From Carboxylicivirga mesophila (GTDB taxonomy: Bacteria > Bacteroidota > Bacteroidia > Bacteroidales > Marinilabiliaceae): a stretch of 64,000 bases of DNA. The stretch lies in assembly GCF_018271975.1 (NCBI RefSeq), contig NZ_JAGUCN010000005.1, positions 124,001-188,000 of the forward strand, in the 5' to 3' direction. Position numbers and translations under genes: made by a program. Below are positions 51,211 to 60,297 of this stretch, piece by piece (positions within the stretch are counted from its first letter, which is position 1; each line of letters begins with the position of its first letter). The notes beneath the pieces were generated by a model. The model worked only from the letters and a program-made list of their open reading frames with translations, did no database searches and was not told the origin of the DNA.

Positions 51211-52281
51211 TTAGTGCTTTGCTTCAAATTCTTTCATGCAGTCAACCAATGCCTGAATACTTGACTTTGGCATAGCATTGTAGGTAGAAGCACGGAAACC
51301 TCCAACTGAACGGTGTCCTTTAATACCACTCATTCCTCTTGATGAAGCGAAATCAAAGAATTCTTTTTCTAACTCTTTGTATTCATCATTCATTATAAAG
51401 CAGATGTTCATCAATGAACGATCTTCAACATTCACAACTGGTGCTTTGAATAAGCGGTTACGATCAATTTCATCATATAACACAGCTGCTTTCTCAATGT
51501 TGATTTTCTCCATAGCAGATACACCGCCCATTTCTTTTAACCACTTTAATGTTTGAAGAGCTGAGTAAATTGGGAATACAGGAGGCGTATTAAACATTGA
51601 ACCCGCATCAATGTGCGTGCGGTAATCCAACATTGTAGGAATATGACGGTCTACTTTTCCTAATGCATCGGTTTTAACAATTGCAAAAGTTACACCTGCA
51701 GGAGCCAGGTTCTTTTGAGCACCACCATAAATCAATGTATATTTAGAAACATCTACCGGGCGAGAGAAAATATCTGATGACATATCAGCTACTAAAGGTA
51801 CATTCACATCCAGGTCAGTTTTAATCTCTGTTCCGTAAATGGTATTGTTAGTTGTGATATGGAAATAATCAGCATCAGAAGGAATTTCGTAACCTTTAGG
51901 AATGTGGTTGTAAACAGAGTCCTTTGAAGAAGCTACTTCAACAACTTCGCCAAATCCTTTAGCTTCTTTTAGTGCCTTATTGGCCCATGTACCCGTATTC
52001 AGGTAAGCTGCTTTTTTCTGCATCAGGTTGTAAGGCACCATACAGAACTGTGTGCTGGCACCACCACCTACGAAAACAACTTCGTATCCGGCAGGGATGT
52101 CTAACAATTCTTTAAATAAAGCGAGTGCTTCGTCCATAACGGCAACAAATTCTTTACCTCGGTGTGACACCTCAAGCAAAGACAAACCTGTACCGGCAAA
52201 ATTCAATACGGCATCAGCCGAATTCTTAATCGTTGACTCAGGCAAAATAGAAGGCCCTGCTGAAAAGTTGTGAATCTTCAT
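51211..52281 (-). CDS. serC: Phosphoserine aminotransferase
   Basis: 356 aa. The fold-type I aminotransferase has [11 protein letters not shown] at the N-terminus, [20 protein letters not shown] for the PLP phosphate site, [12 protein letters not shown] with the PLP-pyridine Asp, and the Schiff-base Lys in [12 protein letters not shown] (K190). [15 protein letters not shown] closes the substrate site. It converts phosphohydroxypyruvate and glutamate to phosphoserine and 2-oxoglutarate, the second step of serine synthesis (PLP-dependent). It is the first gene of the cluster; a TAATTTTG element lies 66 nt upstream. Confidence 0.97.
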   Translation of the reverse strand: MKIHNFSAGPSILPESTIKNSADAVLNFAGTGLSLLEVSHRGKEFVAVMDEALALFKELLDIPAGYEVVFVGGGASTQFCMVPYNLMQKKAAYLNTGTWANKALKEAKGFGEVVEVASSKDSVYNHIPKGYEIPSDADYFHITTNNTIYGTEIKTDLDVNVPLVADMSSDIFSRPVDVSKYTLIYGGAQKNLAPAGVTFAIVKTDALGKVDRHIPTMLDYRTHIDAGSMFNTPPVFPIYSALQTLKWLKEMGGVSAMEKINIEKAAVLYDEIDRNRLFKAPVVNVEDRSLMNICFIMNDEYKELEKEFFDFASSRGMSGIKGHRSVGGFRASTYNAMPKSSIQALVDCMKEFEAKH

Positions 52282-52346
52282 TTTATTAAAAATTTTAAAT
52301 ACTGCTAATTTACTTTAGTTTGTTATGATTCATGTTTTGAGTGTTT

Positions 52347-52354
52347 CAAAATTA
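52347..52354 (-). promoter_or_regulatory. serC -7 element
   Basis: CAAAATTA on the plus strand is TAATTTTG on the minus strand. CAAA copies at 52369 and 52378 are possible -33 boxes but at poor spacing (14 or 23 bp). Confidence 0.4.
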
Positions 52355-52564
52355 GGAAATATCTGGCGCAAAGCACACAAAATCAATTAAAATATAGCTT
52401 ACAATTCAAAAGTAATTTGTGAAATATTTCAACTGATTAACCGAGTATTACCATTCCATTTGAAAAGATAAGTAGCCAGTAATCAATCTTGTACATTTAG
52501 CAAATCTGGCCACTTTCAAAACATGATAATTATCACTTTTAGTTAAATCTTTTTTAGTGGCATC

Positions 52565-53647
52565 CTAAACGAAAGGTATCTTAACCACCTTTGCTTTTAG
52601 TTTTCGATTACGTACCTTGATGTAGATTTCTGTATCGAACTTAGTATAGCCCTTATTGATATAAGCCATACCAATTCCTTTTTGCAACATTGGTGACATA
52701 GTACCTGAAGTTACACGACCAATCACTTCATCGTTTTCGTTTACCACTTCGTAGTCTTTACGAGGAATACCTCTATCCTCCAACACAAAACCGCGCAGAC
52801 GTTTCGAAACACCTTCTTCTTTTTGCTTTAGTAAATAATCCTTATCAATGAAGTTATTGTGATCGTTGAACTTAGTGATCCAGCCTAAACCGGCTTCAAT
52901 AGACGAGGTTGTATCATCAATATCATTACCATACAAACAGAAGCCTTTTTCTAAACGCAATGTATCGCGAGCAGCTAAGCCTATTGGCAAAATACCCTCT
53001 TCCTGACCTGCTTCAAAAATGGCAGCCCATACTTTTTCGGCATCAGCATTGTGCAAGTACAACTCAAAACCACCTGAACCTGTATAGCCAGTATTAGAGA
53101 TAATCACATCATCTGCTCCTGCAATAGCTCCAGTTGTAAATGTATAATACGGCACTGCTGATAAATCAATTTCTGTTAGTTTTTGCAGAACAGCCTCAGC
53201 TTTAGGCCCCTGGATAGCTAACTGTGATATATCATCACTGGCATTCTCCAGTTCGGCACCCATGGTGTTTTGCTCATTCACCCAAGCCCAATCCTTATCA
53301 ATATTGGCCGCATTAACTACTAATAAATACTTCTCTTCTTCGTATTTATACACCAATAAATCATCTACAATGCCACCTTTCCCATTTGGAAAACATGAAT
53401 ACTGTGCCTGTCCTACCGTTAGAGCTGCCACATCATTTGATGTAACTTTCTGGACTAAATCAAAGGCTTTTGGACCTTTCACCCAAAACTCGCCCATGTG
53501 CGATACATCAAACACACCCACTCCATTTCTTACGGTCATGTGTTCGTTGTTAATTCCTGAATATTCAATGGGCATTTCGTAACCAGCAAATGAAACAATT
53601 TTGGCTCCTAATGACTCGTGAAACTTGTAAAAGGCTGTTCTTTTCAT
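52565..53647 (-). CDS. gcvT: Glycine cleavage system T protein (aminomethyltransferase)
   Basis: 360 aa. Landmarks are [59 protein letters not shown] and [17 protein letters not shown], matching GcvT. It transfers the methylene group from the aminomethyl lipoyl H protein to tetrahydrofolate and releases ammonia. The P and H protein genes are not in the window. It has its own promoter and stands directly upstream of the serine cluster on the same strand, which links serine, glycine and one-carbon metabolism. Confidence 0.97.
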   Translation of the reverse strand: MKRTAFYKFHESLGAKIVSFAGYEMPIEYSGINNEHMTVRNGVGVFDVSHMGEFWVKGPKAFDLVQKVTSNDVAALTVGQAQYSCFPNGKGGIVDDLLVYKYEEEKYLLVVNAANIDKDWAWVNEQNTMGAELENASDDISQLAIQGPKAEAVLQKLTEIDLSAVPYYTFTTGAIAGADDVIISNTGYTGSGGFELYLHNADAEKVWAAIFEAGQEEGILPIGLAARDTLRLEKGFCLYGNDIDDTTSSIEAGLGWITKFNDHNNFIDKDYLLKQKEEGVSKRLRGFVLEDRGIPRKDYEVVNENDEVIGRVTSGTMSPMLQKGIGMAYINKGYTKFDTEIYIKVRNRKLKAKVVKIPFV

Positions 53648-53730
53648 GTTTTATTTATATTAATCTTAATACATACAGTTAATTAACATGCATAATTTGA
53701 TTGAACCATTTTAGTTCAAAGCATGTTGAG

Positions 53731-53759
53731 CAAATGTAGAAAAATTATCAAGTGCCAAA
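53731..53759 (-). promoter_or_regulatory. gcvT promoter with adjacent palindrome
   Basis: On the minus strand TTTG (53756-53759) and TACATTTG (53731-53738) fit the consensus with 17-bp spacing. The palindrome GATAATTATC (53764-53773) lies just upstream of the -33 box, a typical place for a regulator site. Confidence 0.65.
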
Positions 53760-53848
53760 AAATGATAATTATCGGTTAAAAAACCTAATTAATATCAATA
53801 AGCGAAGTAGCAAATTGGGTATCGATTAATTATTTCGGGTAAAAAACC

Positions 53849-53856
53849 TACATTTG
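53849..53856 (+). promoter_or_regulatory. -7 element of the Hpt-STAS operon
   Basis: TACATTTG on the plus strand, 46 nt before the Hpt gene ATG. No convincing -33 box. Confidence 0.45.
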
Positions 53857-53902
53857 TTAAAATATTTGTAATTTGAGCATGAATAAAACTGAATTGTGAC
53901 AT

Positions 53903-54367
53903 ATGCCAAACCCATACACACACATAAATCTCAACTACCTGGAGAGCATCACCGATGGCAGCCAGGAGCTTATAAAAGAACTAGTTAGCATTTTTATCGA
54001 ACAGATACCTGAATTCAGGGATGGTTTTGATGAAGGCTTAGCGCAGAAAGATTGGAGTAAAATTGCGGCCGTTGCTCACAAAGCCAAATCATCGGTTATG
54101 TCAATGGGCATGGATGACTTAGGAAATACAGATTTAAAGAATCTGGAACTATTGGCCAAACTTTTAAAAATTGATGAACTAACGCAATCGGAGCACAACT
54201 CAGACGAGGTGTTGCAACTGCAAAAAAGCCTTGAAAGCTATTCTAACGATCGTAAGGACTGGCTGAATGCCAATAAAAGTGAAAGTTCGATTGAGGCAAT
54301 TATTACGCGTTTTAACCAAACATGCGAAGCTGCAATTACTGAATTGCAGGATGTATTAGAGAATTAA
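53903..54367 (+). CDS. Hpt (histidine phosphotransfer) domain protein
   Basis: 154 aa, a soluble helical protein made of one Hpt domain (about 10-110) plus a helical tail. The phosphorylatable His is H59 in AAVAHKAKSSVMSMGM, which matches the HxxKxxxxxxG pattern of Hpt proteins. It would relay phosphate between a hybrid kinase and a response regulator. Neither partner is adjacent; the only downstream gene encodes a STAS protein, 11 nt away, so the two share a transcript. Confidence 0.88.
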   Translation: MPNPYTHINLNYLESITDGSQELIKELVSIFIEQIPEFRDGFDEGLAQKDWSKIAAVAHKAKSSVMSMGMDDLGNTDLKNLELLAKLLKIDELTQSEHNSDEVLQLQKSLESYSNDRKDWLNANKSESSIEAIITRFNQTCEAAITELQDVLEN

Positions 54368-54378
54368 ATATAGACAAT

Positions 54379-54705
54379 ATGCTACAAGTTAAAGAACATG
54401 ATGGTGTAATGTTCGGCTTATTAGCTGATACTGATAGATTAAATGCAACTATTGCACCTGAAGTAAAAGCAGAACTCACAGCAGCTCTCTCTGACAATGG
54501 AGTTAAGATGGTACTTAATTTATCAAACATCAGCTTCATTGACAGCACTGGTATAGGCACCTTAATCAGCGCATTAAAAACGGCCAGGCAAAATGGCGGC
54601 ACTTTTCAACTGTGCTGTATCAAAGCTGATGTGCTAAGTCTGTTGAAACTAATGAAGCTTGATAAAGTTTTTGATATTTTTGAGTCAGAAGAACAAATAG
54701 TATAG
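54379..54705 (+). CDS. STAS-domain anti-sigma-factor-antagonist-like protein
   Basis: 108 aa, a single STAS domain with the phosphorylation-site motif FIDSTGIGTLISAL (S56). In SpoIIAA/RsbV proteins the Ser is phosphorylated by an anti-sigma kinase and dephosphorylated by a PP2C phosphatase; the unphosphorylated form releases the sigma factor or another target. No RsbW kinase or PP2C gene lies nearby. It is co-transcribed with the Hpt gene and ends at a strong UUCG-loop terminator. Link to the ECF sigma factor of this window is not supported by position. Confidence 0.92.
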   Translation: MLQVKEHDGVMFGLLADTDRLNATIAPEVKAELTAALSDNGVKMVLNLSNISFIDSTGIGTLISALKTARQNGGTFQLCCIKADVLSLLKLMKLDKVFDIFESEEQIV

Positions 54706-54707
54706 AT

Positions 54708-54730
54708 AAAACCGCTTCGGCGGTTTTTTT
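54708..54730. terminator. Terminator with UUCG tetraloop
   Basis: AAAACCGC-TTCG-GCGGTTTT (54708-54727) followed by TTT: a textbook intrinsic terminator for the Hpt-STAS operon. It also touches the end of citC on the other strand. Confidence 0.92.
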
Positions 54731-55808
54731 AATGCCGTAAATCAGCTGTTTTTAATTGCTGCTCAATGGCACCTAAATTCATTTCTTTGAGATATTCAAT
54801 AGTTGATTGTGGCAATAATTGATTTAACCTCTGAGCATCATCGTTTTTAATAGCCTGACGCACTTTACTGGCACTGATAAAATCACCCGCCACTCCTTCT
54901 GTTAATTGCTTGCGTTCCACCTCAATTAGCTCAACACCTTTGAAAGGCAAAATAGTTTTCATGGCCTGGTTATAAAGCTGTGTTGTGGCACAATAGTTTT
55001 CGGTACCCACATAGCGTTTACATATACCAAGCTGAGGAACAATATGCTTACAAAATATTTCTATATCCAATTCGGCTTGTTTCTGAGTCACCATATCTGG
55101 CGTTTCATTCTTTAAGAAGTAATTAGGAAAAGTAGCACACGATACAACATATTCACCACCCTTCACAAGCCTGACATTCGGTAAGTGACGTGTTCCTCGT
55201 CGTATCATTTCATAGCGATCGCCAAACTTAAAAACCGATTTCTCTGTTTCCACCACAAAAACATACACCAGTTCGTTTTCCTCTGCTGCTTTCTCAATAA
55301 GGTATTGATGTCCCAATGTAAACGGGTTACCATTCATGACAATTGCAGCCACTTGTTTTTCTCCTCCCATGGAGCGAATCGTACCTAAATATTTCTTGTA
55401 GTCATTAATATCTTTATACCCGAATTCAAGGACAGATATAAGCGGTTGTGCTGACGCAATATGACGATAGCCCAATCCTTCAAACCGGAGAATATTATCA
55501 GGCCTTGTAAAAACAAAAGCCTGCTGATAGTGATTCATCACATGCTCAGTAAGGTGAGTAACAATATGTGCGAAGGCTCCCGATTCACGAAAACGGGGAG
55601 CCACAGCTACGTATTTAAGTATCTTACCTAAACAAGAGCCCACCCCAACTATATCATCGTTAAGGTTATAAAGAATCACACTGTATTCCACTGATGACTC
55701 ATCAAAATAAAAGCCCAAAGGGGAAAGAAACCGCCGGATTAAGTCAACGTCATATTTACTGCTTAAATCAGGCTCTTCTATTCTAAAATCAGAATTTTCA
55801 ATCATCAC
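54729..55808 (-). CDS. citC: [Citrate (pro-3S)-lyase] ligase
   Basis: 359 aa. An N-terminal GNAT-like domain (about 10-130) precedes a nucleotidyltransferase domain with the MNGNPFTLGHQYLIEKAAEE motif (TxGH-type) and a C-terminal FISASKVRQAI block. It acetylates the thiol of the citrate lyase prosthetic group using acetate and ATP, activating the enzyme. It is the last gene of the operon, 1 nt after citXG. Confidence 0.95.
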   Translation of the reverse strand: MMIENSDFRIEEPDLSSKYDVDLIRRFLSPLGFYFDESSVEYSVILYNLNDDIVGVGSCLGKILKYVAVAPRFRESGAFAHIVTHLTEHVMNHYQQAFVFTRPDNILRFEGLGYRHIASAQPLISVLEFGYKDINDYKKYLGTIRSMGGEKQVAAIVMNGNPFTLGHQYLIEKAAEENELVYVFVVETEKSVFKFGDRYEMIRRGTRHLPNVRLVKGGEYVVSCATFPNYFLKNETPDMVTQKQAELDIEIFCKHIVPQLGICKRYVGTENYCATTQLYNQAMKTILPFKGVELIEVERKQLTEGVAGDFISASKVRQAIKNDDAQRLNQLLPQSTIEYLKEMNLGAIEQQLKTADLRH

Positions 55809-55809
55809 A

Positions 55810-57219
55810 CTATTTCCTAAACTCAGTCTGACATAAATGCAAAGTTACTGTTACCGCTAAAAGATCTGCCGATCCACCAGGAGATATTTTCAGGTCATTA
55901 CACCAATCAACCAGCTCGGTATAGGTTGCACGACGGTTATTCTCCCAATCATTCAAAGCCTGCTTTGCTTTTGCTTTCAACTCCTCAAGTATCACAGCAT
56001 TGTGACGATAGATAACATTGGTATCGTTATTTAAAGAGATAAGTTTTAACAACACCGGAATTAAAAGGTCATGCACTTCAGTATCTGTGCACTCATTTAG
56101 CTTTTTGTCAATACTATTATTGAGGCAGGGTAACGAATGGTGCAATACGGTTGGCATCCCCTGCTCTGCCTCGCCCCTTGCGCCTGCCGCTTGCAGGCCA
56201 TACTTCATAAAACTTTGCTGACCGTGCGTCAGTACATCGTCCTCACGTGCTGAACACAACTCCCTCTGAACCACCCCTCGCGTAAGTTGCTGAATAACTG
56301 AAGAAAAGGTATTTATTTTGAAGTAACCATATCTATTCACCACCCGCACAATGGCAAAGCAACTAAGTGCCAGGAGAAAAATCGCTCCCTTATGCGTGTT
56401 AACGCCATTGGTTGCATTGAACATGGCGTCTTCCATTTTAAGGCCAATTTGCTTAATACGAGGTAAAATGACAGATACATCTTTACCTTTAAAATCAATA
56501 GCTAATTGACAAACCTCTATGAAATATGGGGAAATAACCGCTGATGAATTTATAAAAGTAATAAAATCCATATCGGTATGCGCACCACTCGACTGGCGAC
56601 ACACAAGTCCGGGTTTAGGACTCAGCGACACTTCGTACAGCAAGCCCTTCAGGGCAATAGATGCCACTTTGGTAACCACCTCTTTCGTCCTCAATTCACG
56701 CAGGTAGTTGTCAATAGCCTCCTCCATGCTTCTTCGCACATCGGCAATCGCATGACGCTTCCCTTTTCGGCAATCTTCGGCGGCATGCTCACAAATAAAA
56801 CAGGCCTTTGCTTTACCAGACGATACAGGTTGTCCATCTGCATCCAACACATCTAAATCAACAATTCGTCCCAGTTCAAAGCTTTGCTCAAAAGCTTCGG
56901 TTATTGCCTTCAGATTCATCGCACTGAAATGTCGCATATCAAACAGATAAATAACAGCATCGCCTGCGGCATCGGTTAGCTCCTGTTTGTTGCTCCATCG
57001 GTTATTGGCATTCAAACTAACAATATAACGTTCAAAATCAGATTCAACCTCTTTGATAAATGCAGCAAGTAAATCGTTAGTTTTGGGCAGCCCCGGAATA
57101 TTTAATTGGAGAGAAACCAAGTGGTACTGCTCTTGAAGCAGACCAAGCTTATATTGCTGGCGCGCCTCCCTCGCCAGCAATAAGCTCTCAAATATCTCTG
57201 TCTCCTTAATTATCTCCAT
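55810..57219 (-). CDS. citXG: CitX-CitG fusion (citrate lyase prosthetic-group biosynthesis)
   Basis: 469 aa. The N-terminal part (about 1-180) is CitX, the apo-ACP transferase (LLAREARQQYKLGLLQ, GRIVDLDVLDADGQPV, KACFICEHAAEDCR). The C-terminal part (about 185-469) is CitG, the triphosphoribosyl-dephospho-CoA synthase (YEVSLSPKPGLVCRQSSGAHTDMD, ATNGVNTHKGAIFLLAL, ARGEAEQGMPTV). The two steps make and attach the phosphoribosyl-dephospho-CoA group of CitD. In several other bacteria citX and citG are separate genes. It overlaps the citF stop by 1 nt. Confidence 0.93.
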   Translation of the reverse strand: MEIIKETEIFESLLLAREARQQYKLGLLQEQYHLVSLQLNIPGLPKTNDLLAAFIKEVESDFERYIVSLNANNRWSNKQELTDAAGDAVIYLFDMRHFSAMNLKAITEAFEQSFELGRIVDLDVLDADGQPVSSGKAKACFICEHAAEDCRKGKRHAIADVRRSMEEAIDNYLRELRTKEVVTKVASIALKGLLYEVSLSPKPGLVCRQSSGAHTDMDFITFINSSAVISPYFIEVCQLAIDFKGKDVSVILPRIKQIGLKMEDAMFNATNGVNTHKGAIFLLALSCFAIVRVVNRYGYFKINTFSSVIQQLTRGVVQRELCSAREDDVLTHGQQSFMKYGLQAAGARGEAEQGMPTVLHHSLPCLNNSIDKKLNECTDTEVHDLLIPVLLKLISLNNDTNVIYRHNAVILEELKAKAKQALNDWENNRRATYTELVDWCNDLKISPGGSADLLAVTVTLHLCQTEFRK

Positions 57220-58772
57220 TACTCTTTCACCTGGTGAATCACATCTATGACAGTTCCATCGCGGTATTCAACAATCCCAACCACACGCTCGGTGGTTTCA
57301 ATGGGCTTAGCTTTACCGGTAATACCCTCAACCTCTTCTGCTAACACCGCAATATCTTTCACTTTAATTCCTGCAGCTTCAAGGTGCGCTTTTAATTCTG
57401 GTTTTTGTGGATTCACACAAATCCCACGCTCGGTCACCAACACATCAATACTCTCACCCGGGGTAACAATGGTGTGTACTTTCTTCTTAACAATAGGAAT
57501 ACGGCCTCTGAAAGATGGACATACAACAACTGTTAGGTTAGCACCAGATGCAGTGTCGCTATGACCACCAGAAGCACCTCGCACATATCCCTCCGAGCCT
57601 GTAATCACATTGACGTTGAAATTAGTATCAATCTCTAGAGCCCCAAGTACAACTATATCCAGTTTATTGGTCATACAACCACAGTTAAACGGATTGGCAT
57701 ACAAGCCAGCAGGAATTTCAATGTGGTACTGATTATCTAACAACGATGAACTAACTGCTGCATCGAAAGACTGCACATCAAAAATAGAACGAAACAAACC
57801 TTCATTCAGCATATCAACACCATAAGAAGTCACACCTCCTAAAATAAAGCTGCCCTTTATTGAGCGTTGCTTCATTATTTTTCGGATGTATTTGGCCACT
57901 GCCAATGATGCACCACCAGCCCCCACCTGGAAACTGAATCCTTCTTTCAATTCGCCGGAATGCTCAATCACCTGAGCTGCCAAACGTGCAATCTGCAGGT
58001 CCATAGGTGCTTTGGTTATACGTGTGGTTCCACCTGCAATTTTAGAAGGATCGCCAATGGAGTCAACTTTCACCACGTAATCGATGTAGTTTTGTGTAAT
58101 GGACTGTGGTACACACGGATAATCCACAATATTATCGGTGACTACAATCACCTGCTTGGCATACCAAGAGTCGATAGCTGCATAACCCATTGAGCCAAAG
58201 GCCGACGGACCGTGTGCACCTGTTGCATTGCCTTCTTCATCGGCAGCCGATGCTGCAAGAATAGCTAGATCAATTTTTATTTTACCAGTGTGTACACTAC
58301 GCACACGTCCACCATGCGAGTGAATGACAAATGGCTTAGGCAAAACGCCTTCGGCAATGGCTTTTCCCAGCTCGCCGCGTATACCACTGGCGTACACCTG
58401 AGTGATGGTGCCATCCTTAAAATATGGTAAAATCGGGTCATGTGCAGTAGTTAGGCTACTGGCGGCCAAAGTAATATCCTTAATACCCAAGTCTGCCAAA
58501 ATTTTGATGGCTTCGTACACCAGATTATCACCCCCACGCAAATGGTGATGAAAGGATACCGTCATGCCATTACGAGGTTTGGTCTTTAATATGGCATCGC
58601 GGAGCGTATCACAGATTTTGCTGGAATGTGGCATTTTAGCTTTATTGGGTGGCGGAACAGTTTTTTCTTCCATCCATCCTTTTTTCAGCTTTGAAAACGC
58701 GCCTTCAAAAGCCTCTAACTTCCCGATGCCCTCAAGCTCTTCAGGTATTTCTCTTTGCAATATATTTTTCAC
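57219..58772 (-). CDS. citF: Citrate lyase alpha subunit (citrate CoA-transferase)
   Basis: 517 aa. CoA-transferase fold with HHHLRGGDNLVYE, DGTITQVYASGIRGELG, GATTRITK-type loop and GSEGYVRGASGGHSDTA near the end, matching CitF. It exchanges the acetyl group on the ACP thioester for citrate to give citryl-ACP. It is followed with 1-nt overlap by citXG and preceded by citE, so all five genes are one operon. Confidence 0.97.
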   Translation of the reverse strand: MKNILQREIPEELEGIGKLEAFEGAFSKLKKGWMEEKTVPPPNKAKMPHSSKICDTLRDAILKTKPRNGMTVSFHHHLRGGDNLVYEAIKILADLGIKDITLAASSLTTAHDPILPYFKDGTITQVYASGIRGELGKAIAEGVLPKPFVIHSHGGRVRSVHTGKIKIDLAILAASAADEEGNATGAHGPSAFGSMGYAAIDSWYAKQVIVVTDNIVDYPCVPQSITQNYIDYVVKVDSIGDPSKIAGGTTRITKAPMDLQIARLAAQVIEHSGELKEGFSFQVGAGGASLAVAKYIRKIMKQRSIKGSFILGGVTSYGVDMLNEGLFRSIFDVQSFDAAVSSSLLDNQYHIEIPAGLYANPFNCGCMTNKLDIVVLGALEIDTNFNVNVITGSEGYVRGASGGHSDTASGANLTVVVCPSFRGRIPIVKKKVHTIVTPGESIDVLVTERGICVNPQKPELKAHLEAAGIKVKDIAVLAEEVEGITGKAKPIETTERVVGIVEYRDGTVIDVIHQVKE

Positions 58773-58783
58773 AACTGTCGGGT

Positions 58784-59683
58784 TTAAAGCGATTCAACAT
58801 CAATATCAGCCATTTCAAGTACACGTAAAGCGCGTTGTACAACGGGTGCGTCGACCATTTTTCCATCAACAGCAAATACCCCAATTCCTTCGGCTTTGTT
58901 ACGTTCAAAGGCTTTCACAATTTTAGCCGCTTTACGAATCTCCAACTCTGTTGGTGTAAACACCTCATTCACCACTTCAATCTGACGTGGATTAATGATT
59001 GCCTTACCTGTAAAGCCGAGCTTTTTGATATACTCCGCTTCTTCGCGCAGCCCTTCCTCATTTTCAACATCAACAAAAACGGTGTCGAATACATCTATCT
59101 TGCATGCTTTGGCTGCCATAACTATCTGCTTACGGGCATAGTCAATACCTACACCATCATTGGCTTTTACCAGCTGCATATCGGCTGCCAAATCCTGCCC
59201 GCCAATTGAAATAGCGTCAATACGAGGTGAATACCTGGCAATATCATATACATTTTGAACGCCGAGAGCCGTTTCAATCATCACATGCACTTTCATATGC
59301 TCATGCGGCAGGTTATGCTCATCCTCAATTTGCTCAATCAACTCCAGAATGCGTTTAATCTCATCAACGGTCTCCACTTTGGGTAGTCGAAGTGCATTGG
59401 GTTGAAGCGGCACAATTTGCTTTAAATCCTCCAAACCAAAAGGCGTATCAATGTGATTAACCCTAACGGTTACCTCACACCCTTCATAGGAAATATACTT
59501 CAACATATGGGCTACCAGAATACGGGCCGCATCTTTCTGGTTAAGCGCAACAGCATCTTCCAAATCAAGGAGGACACCATCTGCACCATACACGCTACCT
59601 TGCTGCAACATTGCCGGGTTATTGCCGGGAATATACAGCATTGTGCGTCTTTTAAAGGTTCGTTGTTTGACTTTCATCGACAA
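58784..59683 (-). CDS. citE: Citrate lyase beta subunit (citryl-ACP lyase)
   Basis: 299 aa. HpcH/HpaI-type TIM barrel with RRTMLYIPGNNPAMLQ at the N-terminus, ADGVLLDLEDAVALNQK for the metal/acyl site, VRVNHIDTPFGLEDL, HVMIETALGVQN and SIGGQDLAADM. It cleaves citryl-ACP to oxaloacetate and acetyl-ACP. It starts immediately after citD and precedes citF. Confidence 0.97.
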   Translation of the reverse strand: MSMKVKQRTFKRRTMLYIPGNNPAMLQQGSVYGADGVLLDLEDAVALNQKDAARILVAHMLKYISYEGCEVTVRVNHIDTPFGLEDLKQIVPLQPNALRLPKVETVDEIKRILELIEQIEDEHNLPHEHMKVHVMIETALGVQNVYDIARYSPRIDAISIGGQDLAADMQLVKANDGVGIDYARKQIVMAAKACKIDVFDTVFVDVENEEGLREEAEYIKKLGFTGKAIINPRQIEVVNEVFTPTELEIRKAAKIVKAFERNKAEGIGVFAVDGKMVDAPVVQRALRVLEMADIDVESL

Positions 59684-59974
59684 TTACTTTAGGGTTCCGG
59701 ATTGTAGTTGGGCAGCTCTCTTCAATGCCGTTTCCAGGCGAGCTGAAACAGTTGGTGGTAAAGCGCCTTTATCATTAATGATTAAGCGCACATCATCAAT
59801 GTTAAAATCATCCAGATTGGCATGTATCTGGCGCAACAAATCATCACCAAACTGCTGCATAACAATTGACTTCAACTCAATAATACGCCCGGCACCTTTC
59901 TCAACCGGCTCAACCAGAATCAGTACATCACTTGATTCGAAACTACCGGCCTGAGCTTTTGTTTTAAGTTCCAT
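59684..59974 (-). CDS. citD: Citrate lyase acyl carrier protein (gamma subunit)
   Basis: 96 aa from the ATG at 59974. An upstream TTG at 59983 is in frame, but the ATG places the prosthetic-group Ser at residue 14 (in AGSFESSDV), exactly as in Klebsiella CitD. The protein carries the phosphoribosyl-dephospho-CoA group made by CitXG. It is the first gene of the operon: citD-citE-citF-citXG-citC. Confidence 0.93.
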   Translation of the reverse strand: MELKTKAQAGSFESSDVLILVEPVEKGAGRIIELKSIVMQQFGDDLLRQIHANLDDFNIDDVRLIINDKGALPPTVSARLETALKRAAQLQSGTLK

Positions 59975-60297
59975 AGTTAGCAATTAAAGAAATATTTCAT
60001 CAAATATTGAATATAATCTTTTAAAAACCTACTTCTAATAATGGTTATAAAACATATCTTTCCTCATTGCACCTAGTCTGCTACATTATCAATTGATATT
60101 CTGCATATTATTACATTATATGATTTTCATCAGGCCATCACTAAAATTCACAAACTATTGATTATGTAACTATTAACTCCCGAAGCAAATAAGCAATAAA
60201 AAGCTTTGAATTTCAGCCAAAAATATTTTCTTAAGCAAAATAAAAGCCTGACACCACATCTATGGCATCAGGCTTATAAGCTATTCTACATCTTCGT
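59975..60297. other. Upstream region of the citrate lyase operon
   Basis: AT-rich gap of 323 bp. It holds the DPP IV terminator at 60244-60275 and must contain the citD promoter, but I found no full TAnnTTTG match on the minus strand and no recognisable operator. No open frame of substance is present. Confidence 0.5.
60244..60275 (-). terminator. Terminator of the DPP IV gene
   Basis: AAGCCTGA (60244-60251) pairs with TCAGGCTT (60268-60275), with an inner CCA/TGG pairing, 22 nt after the stop and followed by TTTATTTTG on the minus strand. Confidence 0.8.

Noticed and set aside
53648-53902. Possible glycine riboswitch upstream of gcvT
   Set aside because: The gap is AT-rich and lacks the paired aptamer stems and expression platform expected; instead a plain promoter lies about 85 nt from the start codon.
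54379-54705. STAS protein as regulator of the ECF sigma factor at 41571-42170
   Set aside because: The genes lie 12 kb apart and partner switching normally acts on sigma-B/F-type factors through an RsbW kinase, which is absent here.
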